The position numbers and the translations under genes are program-made. From assembly GCA_943324925.2 (NCBI GenBank), contig CALPNL020000118.1, positions 1-6,145 on the forward strand: a stretch of DNA of 6,145 nucleotides. Direction: 5' to 3'. Shown here one piece after another: positions 1 to 6,114 of the stretch (the first letter of the stretch is position 1; each line of letters begins with the position of its first letter). Under the pieces are notes generated by a model. That model saw nothing but the letters and a program-made list of their open reading frames with translations. It did no database searches and was not told where the DNA came from. This stretch comes from Chitinophaga pinensis. Lineage in GTDB: Bacteria; Bacteroidota; Bacteroidia; Flavobacteriales; Flavobacteriaceae.

Positions 1-1011
1 GTAATCAGTTTATTAATTTCTTGTAATCAAAAAGGGGCTACTGAGTCTGGATTGAATTATCTAACCGATACAGAAACTGGAATAAAAACAGGCGGAATAA
101 AAGTAATTACAATTTCTACTCCTAAAGGGAATTTTAAAGTTTGGACAAAGAGAATGGGTAACAACCCAAAGATTAAAGTTTTATTGCTGAACGGAGGTCC
201 TGGAGCTACACATGAATATTTTGAGTGTTTTGAAAGTTTCTTACCAAAAGAAGGAGTTGAATTTATCTATTATGATCAATTGGGATGTGGAAATTCTGAT
301 AACCCTAATGATGTTGCAATGTGGGATTTATCTCGTTATGTTGAGGAAGTGGAGCAAGTTCGAGTTGCACTAGGATTAAATAAAGACAATTTCTATTTGC
401 TTGGGCATTCTTGGGGAGGAATTTTAGCAATGGATTATGCTATGAAATATCAAAATAACTTGAAAGGTTTGATTATTTCAAACATGATGTCGAGTGCTCC
501 AGATTATGGAAAATATGCAGAAGACGTACTTTCTAAACAATTCAAACCTGAAATATTAAAAGAAATCCGTGAAATTGAAGCTAATAAAGATTTCGCAAAT
601 CCTAGATACATGGAATTGTTGATGCCTAATTTTTATGCTGAGCACATTTGTAGAATCCCTCTTCAAAATTGGCCAGAGCCTGTAAACAGATCGTTTTCTA
701 AAATCAATCAGTCGTTGTATGTAACGATGCAAGGCCCAAGCGAATTTGGACTTTCAGGTAAATTAGAAAAATGGGATCGTTCTCAAGATATAAAGAATAT
801 CTCAACTCCAACGCTTGTTGTAGGAGCTAAACATGATACCATGGATCCTAAACATATGGAGTGGATGTCGACACAATTCCAAAATGGTAGTTATTTGTAT
901 TGCCCAAATGGAAGTCATATGTCGATGTATGACGATCAAGAAACGTACATGAACGGATTAATTAAATTCGTAAAAGGCGTCGATGAAGGTCAAAAGAAAA
1001 TCAAGTTGTAA
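1..1011 (+). CDS. Proline iminopeptidase (S33 family) lipoprotein, 5' end missing
   Basis: This is an alpha/beta-hydrolase that should remove N-terminal proline from peptides. The frame is open from base 1, so the start codon lies left of the window; a TTG at 52 is internal. Counting the first codon as residue 1, residues 1-8 (VISLLISC) are the end of a signal peptide with a lipobox (LISC). The mature protein should therefore be lipid-anchored at Cys8, in the envelope. NGGPG at 64-68 is the oxyanion-hole motif (usually HGGPG), and GHSWGG at 135-140 holds the nucleophile Ser137. Asp279 (in GAKHDTMDP) and His306 (in NGSHMS) complete the triad. The cap-domain stretch with ICRIPLQNWPEP and MQGPSEF is characteristic of the F1-type proline iminopeptidases (TIGR01250-like). 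The 336 visible residues are close to full length. The downstream DUF4199 gene starts 18 bases later and is probably cotranscribed. The family is secure; substrate specificity is inferred. Confidence 0.9.
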   Translation, partial: VISLLISCNQKGATESGLNYLTDTETGIKTGGIKVITISTPKGNFKVWTKRMGNNPKIKVLLLNGGPGATHEYFECFESFLPKEGVEFIYYDQLGCGNSDNPNDVAMWDLSRYVEEVEQVRVALGLNKDNFYLLGHSWGGILAMDYAMKYQNNLKGLIISNMMSSAPDYGKYAEDVLSKQFKPEILKEIREIEANKDFANPRYMELLMPNFYAEHICRIPLQNWPEPVNRSFSKINQSLYVTMQGPSEFGLSGKLEKWDRSQDIKNISTPTLVVGAKHDTMDPKHMEWMSTQFQNGSYLYCPNGSHMSMYDDQETYMNGLIKFVKGVDEGQKKIKL

Positions 1012-1029
1012 GATTAAATATTAAGTAAA

Positions 1030-1539
1030 ATGAAAAAGATACTATATAGAAACGGATTATTGGGTGGATTATTAGTATCCATCAATATGATAATTACCAC
1101 TGTATTCATGAAGGCCAACCCTGGTGCTGAGCCGAATATGGTTTTGGGATTTTCCAGTATGTTTTTATCTTTTTTATTTGTAATAATTGGGATTAAACAA
1201 CAAGAATCATTAAAGGATTCGGAGAATAGTTTTTGGAATTCATTCAAAACAGGCTTATATATTTCAGCTATAATTTCAACCATTTATGTTTTGGTTTGGC
1301 TGGTTATTTATTATAATTTCTATCCTGAATTTATGGAGAATTATAGTGATATCGTACTTAAAAATACCAAACCTGAAGAACTTGCAGCTAAAACTTTGGA
1401 AATGGAACAGATGAAAGAGGCCTACAAAAACCCATTTGTTGTGATTTTATATACCTATTTTGAAGTTTTTCCACTTGGAATTCTAGTATCATTAATCACA
1501 CCAACAATCACATTAGTAAAACAAAAATTGAGTAAATAA
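1030..1539 (+). CDS. DUF4199-family four-helix membrane protein
   Basis: This 169-residue protein of unknown function matches the Bacteroidetes DUF4199 pattern in length and layout. Hydrophobic segments lie at about residues 9-27, 37-55, 74-95 and 136-163, so I expect four inner-membrane helices. The IGIKQ stretch after helix 2, the FWNSFKTG entry into helix 3, and an acidic, charged loop (about 98-134) before the last helix all resemble members of the family. The ATG at 1030 has an A-rich leader and no clear Shine-Dalgarno site, as is normal in this phylum. It follows the iminopeptidase by 18 bases and has no promoter of its own that I can see. Its stop lies 5 bases from the nadB stop on the other strand. 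I recognise the family by general resemblance only, and no function can be assigned. Confidence 0.75.
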   Translation: MKKILYRNGLLGGLLVSINMIITTVFMKANPGAEPNMVLGFSSMFLSFLFVIIGIKQQESLKDSENSFWNSFKTGLYISAIISTIYVLVWLVIYYNFYPEFMENYSDIVLKNTKPEELAAKTLEMEQMKEAYKNPFVVILYTYFEVFPLGILVSLITPTITLVKQKLSK

Positions 1540-1544
1540 TTCTA

Positions 1545-3053
1545 TTAGTTTTTTATCAAGTCAACATTAAAATATACTCCTTTGTTTTCTTTTTGGCTTA
1601 AAGCATCTTGAATTAATAGGATAGCTGTTTCTAATAGACAATTTGCTTCATAATTGGGCAAGCTATATTTATCACTTTCAATAGCTTTTGATTTTATTTC
1701 TAAAAGTTTTTTCATGGCTTGAGTTAATCCCTCATTGGATTTTACAATTCCTGCAGAAGAACTTATAATTTTTTGAATTTCACTTTTATCTACTTTCAAC
1801 AACGGACTCGTTTTAATATCTGTTGGTGAAAATAGATTATTTTTTAAATTATTAGTCAATGATGCAATAGAGAATTTTGCGAAAGCTATGGCTTCTAGTA
1901 ATGAATTAGATGCCAATCTATTGGCTCCATGCAATCCTGTAGACGCCACTTCGCCAATGGCAAATAAACCAATTATTGAAGTTTCTCCAAATTCATTCAC
2001 CTTAACACCTCCACAAGAATAATGTTGCACCGGAACAACAGGAATAAGGTCTTTTTGAATATTGATTTCTAATCTATTAAAGCACTCTTTTTTAATGTTG
2101 GGAAAGTGTTTGTCAATAATTTCAGCATCAATTTTAGTGGCATCTAAATATACATAGGGAAGTGTTTGCTGATTTATTTCGTTTGAAATAGCTCTTGAAA
2201 CAATATCTCGAGGTGCTAAATCCAATCGCTCATCGTATTTATACATGAATGCTTCTTCTTTTTCATTTCTTAACTGCGCACCGGATCCCCTTAAGGCTTC
2301 CGATATTAAAAAAGAAATACCTCCTTTTTGGTAAAGTCCAGTAGGGTGAAACTGAATGTAGGATAAATTTTCAATAGTAGCTCCTAACTTATTGGCAATA
2401 TGAATACCGTCACCAGTTGCAATTTCTTGATTGGTTGATTTTTCATATAACCCACCAATACCCCCAGTTGCTAATACCAGTTTACTGCAACTTACAGTGT
2501 TGATTAAGTTTTTTTTATTGTCAAATAGTTGAATTGAGAAGGAATTATTTTCTGTTTTTTCGGCATTTATTAAAGTGGTATTCTCAAATAGATCAACGTG
2601 ATCAAGATCTTTAATTTTATTTATTAAGGCTGATTGAATGTCCTTTCCGGTTTGGTCTTCTTTGTGCCAAATCCTAGCATCACTATGTCCGCCTTCTTTT
2701 GCCAAATCAAATTCGCCATTATTTTTTTTATCAAATTGTGCTCCCCAATTAATTAAATCGTCAATTAATTTAGGCGCAGAATGGATTACTTTTTCTATAA
2801 TTTTTTTATCATTAGAAAATGCGCCGGCGTTTAGGGTGTCATTGATATGCTTTTCAAAATTATCACCTAGCGCTTTTACAGCTGCTATTCCGCCTTGAGC
2901 CCAATTGGTATTGGTTTGATCTAAAGCACCTTTTACCAACAAGCAAATAGAAAGTTGACCTGCTTTATAAATGGGTGTTTCAGATAAATATAAAAGCGTG
3001 CTTAATCCGCCTATTCCTGAACCTACAATTACAATATTGTATGATTGCTTCAT
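1545..3053 (-). CDS. nadB: L-aspartate oxidase NadB
   Basis: NadB is the FAD enzyme that oxidises L-aspartate to iminoaspartate, the first step of de novo NAD synthesis, in the cytoplasm. I choose the ATG at 3053 (502 residues). The frame also runs to a TTG at 3068, but that would overlap nadA and add only five residues before the nucleotide-binding strand. GSGIGG at 11-16 is the Rossmann FAD motif. Active-site residues known from E. coli NadB are present: Glu120 (in KEGGHS), His236 (in HPTG), Arg282 (in APRDIVSRAI), His344 (in PVQHYSCGG) and Arg379 (in GANRLASNSL). The C-terminal helical domain covers about 420-490. The protein is somewhat shorter than E. coli NadB (540), and the usual SRGLHYxxDYP ending is diverged to NKGVYFNVDL. 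The gene starts 4 bases after the nadA stop and is last in the operon. No terminator hairpin is visible after its stop. Confidence 0.96.
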   Translation of the reverse strand: MKQSYNIVIVGSGIGGLSTLLYLSETPIYKAGQLSICLLVKGALDQTNTNWAQGGIAAVKALGDNFEKHINDTLNAGAFSNDKKIIEKVIHSAPKLIDDLINWGAQFDKKNNGEFDLAKEGGHSDARIWHKEDQTGKDIQSALINKIKDLDHVDLFENTTLINAEKTENNSFSIQLFDNKKNLINTVSCSKLVLATGGIGGLYEKSTNQEIATGDGIHIANKLGATIENLSYIQFHPTGLYQKGGISFLISEALRGSGAQLRNEKEEAFMYKYDERLDLAPRDIVSRAISNEINQQTLPYVYLDATKIDAEIIDKHFPNIKKECFNRLEINIQKDLIPVVPVQHYSCGGVKVNEFGETSIIGLFAIGEVASTGLHGANRLASNSLLEAIAFAKFSIASLTNNLKNNLFSPTDIKTSPLLKVDKSEIQKIISSSAGIVKSNEGLTQAMKKLLEIKSKAIESDKYSLPNYEANCLLETAILLIQDALSQKENKGVYFNVDLIKN

Positions 3054-3057
3054 TGTG

Positions 3058-4038
3058 TTAAACGGCAAGCATGTTATTGAGTGCCTTTAGTGCGCCAATT
3101 TGTGTTTTCTCATTCACTTGAATTTCTGGAACTTCATAATACAATGCGTTGTATAACTTTTCGAGAGTATTCATTTTCATATAAGGACATTCTGAACAAG
3201 CACAAGAATTGGTCTCCAAAGCTGGTGCTGGAATAATCGTTTTCTTCGGCACCGATTGTTTCATTTTATATAAAATACCAGCTTCTGTTGCAACAATAAA
3301 TTTATCTGCTGAAGAAGTTTGAACATAATTTAATAATGCAGATGTAGAACCTATAAAAACAGCTTTATTCAATACTTCGGGTAAACATTCTGGATGCGCA
3401 ATTAATTCCGCGTCAGGATGAGTTACTAGTAGAGCATTTAATTTATCCATAGAAATATTGACATGTACAATACAAGCACCATCCCAAAGAATCATTTCAC
3501 GACCGGTAACTTTTTGAACAAACATGCCTAAATTTTTATCCGGAGCAAATATGATTCGTTTGTCTTTTGGAATTGAATTAACGATATCAATAGCATTTGA
3601 AGAAGTACAGATGTAATCACTTAATGCTTTTATTTCTGAGCTGCAATTAATATAACTAACCACAACAGCATCAGGATATTGATTTTTAAAAGCAATGAAT
3701 TCAGCTTCTGGAGCAGAATCAGCAAGCGAGCAACCCGCATTTAAATCGGGTAAAAGTACCTTGGTGTTAGGGTTTAATATTTTAGCGGTTTCTGCCATAA
3801 AATGAACGCCGCAAAAAACTATTATATCTGAAGATTGTTTTTTTGATGCTTGGGCTAAAGCCAAACTATCTCCCACAAAATCTGCGATAGATTGGATGTC
3901 TTCACTCACATAATAATGTGCCAGAATTACCGCATTTTTTTCAATTTTAAGTTTTAAAATGGCTTCTTTCAAATCGATTCCTTCTGGAACGGATCTGCTC
4001 AAATAGCCTACTTTTGCAATTTCATTTTCAAATAACAT
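3058..4038 (-). CDS. nadA: Quinolinate synthase NadA
   Basis: NadA is the [4Fe-4S] enzyme that condenses iminoaspartate with dihydroxyacetone phosphate to give quinolinate. It uses the unstable product of NadB, which explains why the two genes are kept together. The three expected cluster ligands are Cys103 (in DLNAGCSLAD), Cys218 (in HPEC) and Cys284 (in CSECPYM). An extra Cys279 and Cys281 give CACSEC, similar to the multi-cysteine C-terminus of E. coli NadA. The substrate-binding HYY is at 41-43, and repeated pseudo-symmetric domain motifs such as GDSLALAQ and FCGVHFMAETAKIL are well kept. At 326 residues it has normal length for the longer (E. coli-like) type. The ATG at 4038 comes one base after the nadC stop (TAA, A, ATG), which suggests termination-reinitiation. 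Confidence 0.97.
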   Translation of the reverse strand: MLFENEIAKVGYLSRSVPEGIDLKEAILKLKIEKNAVILAHYYVSEDIQSIADFVGDSLALAQASKKQSSDIIVFCGVHFMAETAKILNPNTKVLLPDLNAGCSLADSAPEAEFIAFKNQYPDAVVVSYINCSSEIKALSDYICTSSNAIDIVNSIPKDKRIIFAPDKNLGMFVQKVTGREMILWDGACIVHVNISMDKLNALLVTHPDAELIAHPECLPEVLNKAVFIGSTSALLNYVQTSSADKFIVATEAGILYKMKQSVPKKTIIPAPALETNSCACSECPYMKMNTLEKLYNALYYEVPEIQVNEKTQIGALKALNNMLAV

Positions 4039-4039
4039 T

Positions 4040-4879
4040 TTATATAATTTTAAGGGAAATATCTATGGAATTAACATGGTGAGTTAAATCTCCTAAAGAA
4101 ACATAATTGATTCCAGTTTTGGCATATTCTACAATATTACTGCCATTTATTCCACCGGATGCTTCAATTGTTTTATTGGTAGTATTGTGTTTTATTAATT
4201 CTATGATTGCTTCTGGTTTAAAATTATCAACCAAAATTCGATCTACAATTTCATATTCTTTTATGCTATTAAACTCTTCTAAATCTTTAACTTCAACGAT
4301 TACAGGAATTTGCAATTTATTTTCCTGTAAATATTTCTCACAGGATTCAACAGCATTTTTAATAGTACCAGAAGCTTTAATATGATTGTCTTTAATTAGT
4401 ACCTGATCGTATAAACCAAATCGATGGTTTACCCCGCCGCCAATTTTCACTGCCCATTTTTCACAAACTCTAAAATTGGGAGTTGTTTTTCGAGTGTCTA
4501 ATATTTTTACGTTATAAGGAGCAATTAAATTCGCAAAGTAATTAGTTTTTGTAGCAATAGCACTCATTCTTTGCATGCAGTTGAGCAAAAGTCTTTCCGA
4601 TTTTAGTATTGATTGAATAGGGCCTTTGATTTTACCTATGGCGGTATTATTGCTAACAAATTCGCCATCTGCAACAGTAAAAGCAACCCTTAAAAACGGA
4701 TCCACTTTTTTGCAAATTATCTGTGCTAACTCTATTCCTGCAATTATGCAATCTTCTTTTACATAACAAACCGCCTCACCTATTTGCTCTTTATTGATAG
4801 TTGCTAAACTAGTAATGTCTCCTATACCAATGTCTTCGGTTAGTGCATTGGTAATAAATAAGTCAATATTTTTTAGCAT
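4040..4879 (-). CDS. nadC: Nicotinate-nucleotide pyrophosphorylase NadC (quinolinate phosphoribosyltransferase)
   Basis: NadC converts quinolinate and PRPP to nicotinate mononucleotide, CO2 and pyrophosphate, joining the de novo branch to the common NAD pathway. The 279-residue protein is complete. Its N-terminal domain has ALTEDIGIGDIT (12-23) and the ERLLLNCMQRMSAIAT helix (95-110). The barrel domain has DTRKTTP (128-134), KIGGGVNHRFGLYD (145-158), KDNH (163-166), EVK (196-198), DN (218-219) and EASGGI (239-244). These are the basic and acidic residues that bind quinolinate and PRPP in the family. It is the first gene of the nadC-nadA-nadB operon, although it acts last in the pathway. The ATG at 4879 follows a leader of about 90 bases from the predicted promoter. 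No Shine-Dalgarno site is seen. Confidence 0.96.
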   Translation of the reverse strand: MLKNIDLFITNALTEDIGIGDITSLATINKEQIGEAVCYVKEDCIIAGIELAQIICKKVDPFLRVAFTVADGEFVSNNTAIGKIKGPIQSILKSERLLLNCMQRMSAIATKTNYFANLIAPYNVKILDTRKTTPNFRVCEKWAVKIGGGVNHRFGLYDQVLIKDNHIKASGTIKNAVESCEKYLQENKLQIPVIVEVKDLEEFNSIKEYEIVDRILVDNFKPEAIIELIKHNTTNKTIEASGGINGSNIVEYAKTGINYVSLGDLTHHVNSIDISLKII

Positions 4880-4971
4880 AAGTGTAATTGGATAATTTTA
4901 TCAATGGATTTTTATCGAAAATGGAATTGATAAATGTTCTTGTTTTTCTATAATCGATTTTTAAATCCATG

Positions 4972-5003
4972 CAAAGATAATCAAACAGTACTGCTTCGCA
5001 AAA
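4972..5003 (-). promoter_or_regulatory. Promoter of the nadC-nadA-nadB operon
   Basis: Read on the minus strand, TATCTTTG at 4979-4972 matches the Bacteroidetes -7 consensus TAnnTTTG exactly. A TTTTG ends at 4999, leaving a 19-base spacer that fits the TTTG -33 element. The predicted transcript start is near 4968-4964, giving a leader of about 85-90 bases before nadC. I see no riboswitch fold or clear operator palindrome in that leader. The call is by motif and spacing only. Confidence 0.7.
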
Positions 5004-5039
5004 AAAATACTGTTGAGCATTTGTTATAATTATAATAAT

Positions 5040-5055
5040 ATTATTTTAAAATAAT
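5040..5055. repeat. 16-bp perfect palindrome in the divergent intergenic region
   Basis: ATTATTTTAAAATAAT at 5040-5055 is a perfect inverted repeat. It overlaps a second 12-bp palindrome, AATAATATTATT, at 5034-5045. It sits where the -33 element of the rightward promoter (-7 at 5068-5075) should be, and about 40 bases upstream of the nadC promoter's -33. It could be an operator or simply an AT-rich upstream element. Because it is made only of A and T, chance is a real alternative. Confidence 0.4.
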
Positions 5056-5067
5056 GATAATAAATTC

Positions 5068-5075
5068 TATTTTTG
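5068..5075 (+). promoter_or_regulatory. -7 element of a promoter for the DUF4177-like gene
   Basis: TATTTTTG matches the Bacteroidetes -7 consensus TAnnTTTG and lies 26 bases before the ATG at 5102. No TTG/TTTG is present at the expected distance; the -33 region is instead AT-only and holds a palindrome. The promoter may therefore be weak or dependent on an activator. Confidence 0.5.
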
Positions 5076-5101
5076 AAGAAATATTAATTTAAACTAAAAA
5101 C

Positions 5102-5545
5102 ATGAAAAAATTTATTTTACTTGGCTTTCTAATGTTAACAATTGGGGCGCAATCACAAACATTTAAGTATAAAATTGTAACTTCAATCGAGTCTATTGTT
5201 CCTGGAGGAATTGGTCGATCTCGTATAATTGAAAATGGAACAGAGGTGGATTACACTCAATTTACTACTGTTAGGTCAAAAGAAGGAAAAGAAAAAACAG
5301 ATAAAGACAGAAGTGATGTAAAAATTGACAATCTAAAAGAATCAACGTTAGTGAATTTTTACAGTTTTGTTGGAATTAACTTTCAAAATATTGCATCTAA
5401 CGATGCAATGATAACTTCTATGTTAAATAAATACAGCAGTGAAGGTTGGGATTTATTTAATATTGTGAGTGGAGTAGAAAGTGATGCAGGAAAAGGAGAT
5501 GGCGACGGGATTTTTATTACCAGATATATTTTTAGAAAGAAATAA
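5102..5545 (+). CDS. Small secreted DUF4177-like protein
   Basis: The protein has 147 residues. Residues 1-18 (MKKFILLGFLMLTIGAQS) form a Sec signal peptide with likely cleavage after AQS. There is no lipobox cysteine, so the mature protein should be periplasmic or secreted. FKYKIVTSIE (21-30) and MLNKYSSEGWDLFNIVSG (107-124) are the two halves of a DUF4177-type core, in which a YKVV-like first strand is followed by a helix ending in LN..GxEGW[ED]L. The last strand is GIFITRYIFRK (136-146). Between them lies SIVPGGIGRSRII (31-43) and a lysine- and aspartate-rich loop (60-80). I do not know a function; DUF4177 proteins are mostly uncharacterised. The gene has its own predicted promoter, a leader of about 20 bases, and a strong terminator 6 bases after the stop, so it is probably a single-gene transcript. 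Confidence 0.75.
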   Translation: MKKFILLGFLMLTIGAQSQTFKYKIVTSIESIVPGGIGRSRIIENGTEVDYTQFTTVRSKEGKEKTDKDRSDVKIDNLKESTLVNFYSFVGINFQNIASNDAMITSMLNKYSSEGWDLFNIVSGVESDAGKGDGDGIFITRYIFRKK

Positions 5546-5551
5546 TTAGAC

Positions 5552-5589
5552 AAAAAACAAAAACCCTAACAAGTAGTTAGGGTTTTTTT
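5552..5589. terminator. Bidirectional intrinsic terminator
   Basis: AAACCCTAAC (5561-5570) pairs perfectly with GTTAGGGTTT (5576-5585) around a 5-base loop, and two more A-T pairs extend the stem to 5559-5587. A T run (5583-5589) follows on the plus strand, and an A-rich run (5552-5560) gives a T-rich tail on the minus strand. It ends the DUF4177-like gene from the left. It lies 3 bases beyond the 3' end of the tRNA fragment, so it probably also served the original tRNA gene. Confidence 0.9.
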
Positions 5590-5590
5590 G

Positions 5591-5632
5591 TAGCGAGAGA
5601 GAGATTTGAACTCTCGACCTCAGGGTTATGAA
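5591..5632 (-). pseudogene. 3' fragment of a CAT-anticodon tRNA; probable att site of an integrative element
   Basis: On the minus strand the segment reads as a tRNA from position 32 to 73. The anticodon loop TTCATAA (5632-5626) carries CAT, followed by anticodon-stem 3' strand CCCTG and a 5-base variable loop AGGTC. The T arm is GAGAG-TTCAAAT-CTCTC with a perfect stem, then acceptor 3' strand TCTCGCT and discriminator A (5591). CCA is not encoded. The anticodon-stem partner CAGGG is absent: the five bases before the loop are CTCAA. No D arm or acceptor 5' strand follows. Length and arm geometry match tRNA exactly up to the break, so this is a truncated copy and cannot make a tRNA. A break at the anticodon loop is the known hallmark of tyrosine-integrase insertion, where the displaced 3' end stays at one element boundary. 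CAT could mean tRNA-Met (initiator or elongator) or tRNA-Ile2. Confidence 0.85.
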
Positions 5633-5642
5633 TTGAGTTTTT

Positions 5643-5747
5643 ACTCGATTTTTACCCCCTTTTATATGCCAAAAAAGATGATTTCTATAAAAATGGTGTA
5701 CGGTTTGGTGTACTGTTTTGTGTACTGTTTTTGAAAAAAAATCGAGT
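5643..5747. repeat. 11-bp inverted repeat pair flanking the GTGTAC repeats
   Basis: ACTCGATTTTT (5643-5653) is exactly complementary to AAAAATCGAGT (5737-5747), with 83 bases between the arms. The left arm starts 11 bases beyond the tRNA break and also forms the right half of a small hairpin, GAGT-TTTT-ACTC (5635-5646). The arrangement is consistent with protein-binding sites at an attachment site. The function is inferred. Confidence 0.55.
5695..5730. repeat. Three tandem 12-bp repeats with GTGTAC core
   Basis: The copies are GGTGTACGGTTT (5695-5706), GGTGTACTGTTT (5707-5718) and TGTGTACTGTTT (5719-5730), in exact 12-bp phase with one difference between neighbouring copies. They lie 62-98 bases from the tRNA break, which suits arm-type sites of a tyrosine integrase. 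A short coding repeat is less likely, because both strands reach stop codons quickly around them. Confidence 0.75.
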
Positions 5748-6114
5748 GCAATTTAAACTTTTTTTTATTTAAATTATTATTTTTTCATAAAATATCAATT
5801 TTGATTTTATTATTGTGTTTATGTTACTTTACACCATGACTTGTTATCAAAATTTGTAATGATTTAAACGTAACTTTTTCAAGTAATTTTTTGATATTGT
5901 GTTTGCCTATTTTGTTATTGGTTAAAATGTATACGATTAATTCAATTACTAACGTCATCCAAATCTGTTAGCTTTTGAAATAGAAAACTATTACGAAAAC
6001 CAACTTCGTTCAAGTATGGATTTGCAATACTTACCCACAAAGACAAGAAATTGAGGTAAAAAAATGAAGTTAAGAATAAATGCTGTAACTAAAAATAATC
6101 TTACTCAACTTATT

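Noticed and set aside
52..54. TTG at 52 as the start of the iminopeptidase
   Set aside because: The frame is open to base 1 and encodes a lipobox before this codon, so the codon is internal.
2638..2898. Open frame on the plus strand antisense to nadB
   Set aside because: It is a mirror of the conserved nadB coding sequence, with no promoter, start context or recognisable protein. The same holds for the frames antisense to the DUF4199 gene (1014-1283) and nadC (4107-4385).
3054..3068. nadB start at TTG 3068
   Set aside because: It overlaps nadA, uses a rare start and adds five residues with no family counterpart. The ATG at 3053 directly precedes the FAD-binding strand and leaves a normal 4-base gap.
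4880..4966. Riboswitch in the nadC leader
   Set aside because: I could not find stable paired helices or a match to a known NAD-related riboswitch core. The leader is short and AT-rich.
5668..5736. Small plus-strand peptide frame starting at the ATG near 5668 and covering the GTGTAC repeats
   Set aside because: It has only about 22 codons, with low complexity set by the 12-bp repeats. A DNA-level role for the repeats explains it better.
5943..6047. Short plus-strand open frame of about 35 codons (contains FEIENYYENQLRSS)
   Set aside because: It looks protein-like, but the only ATG is late and leaves 12 codons. It is too short to separate a gene remnant from chance.
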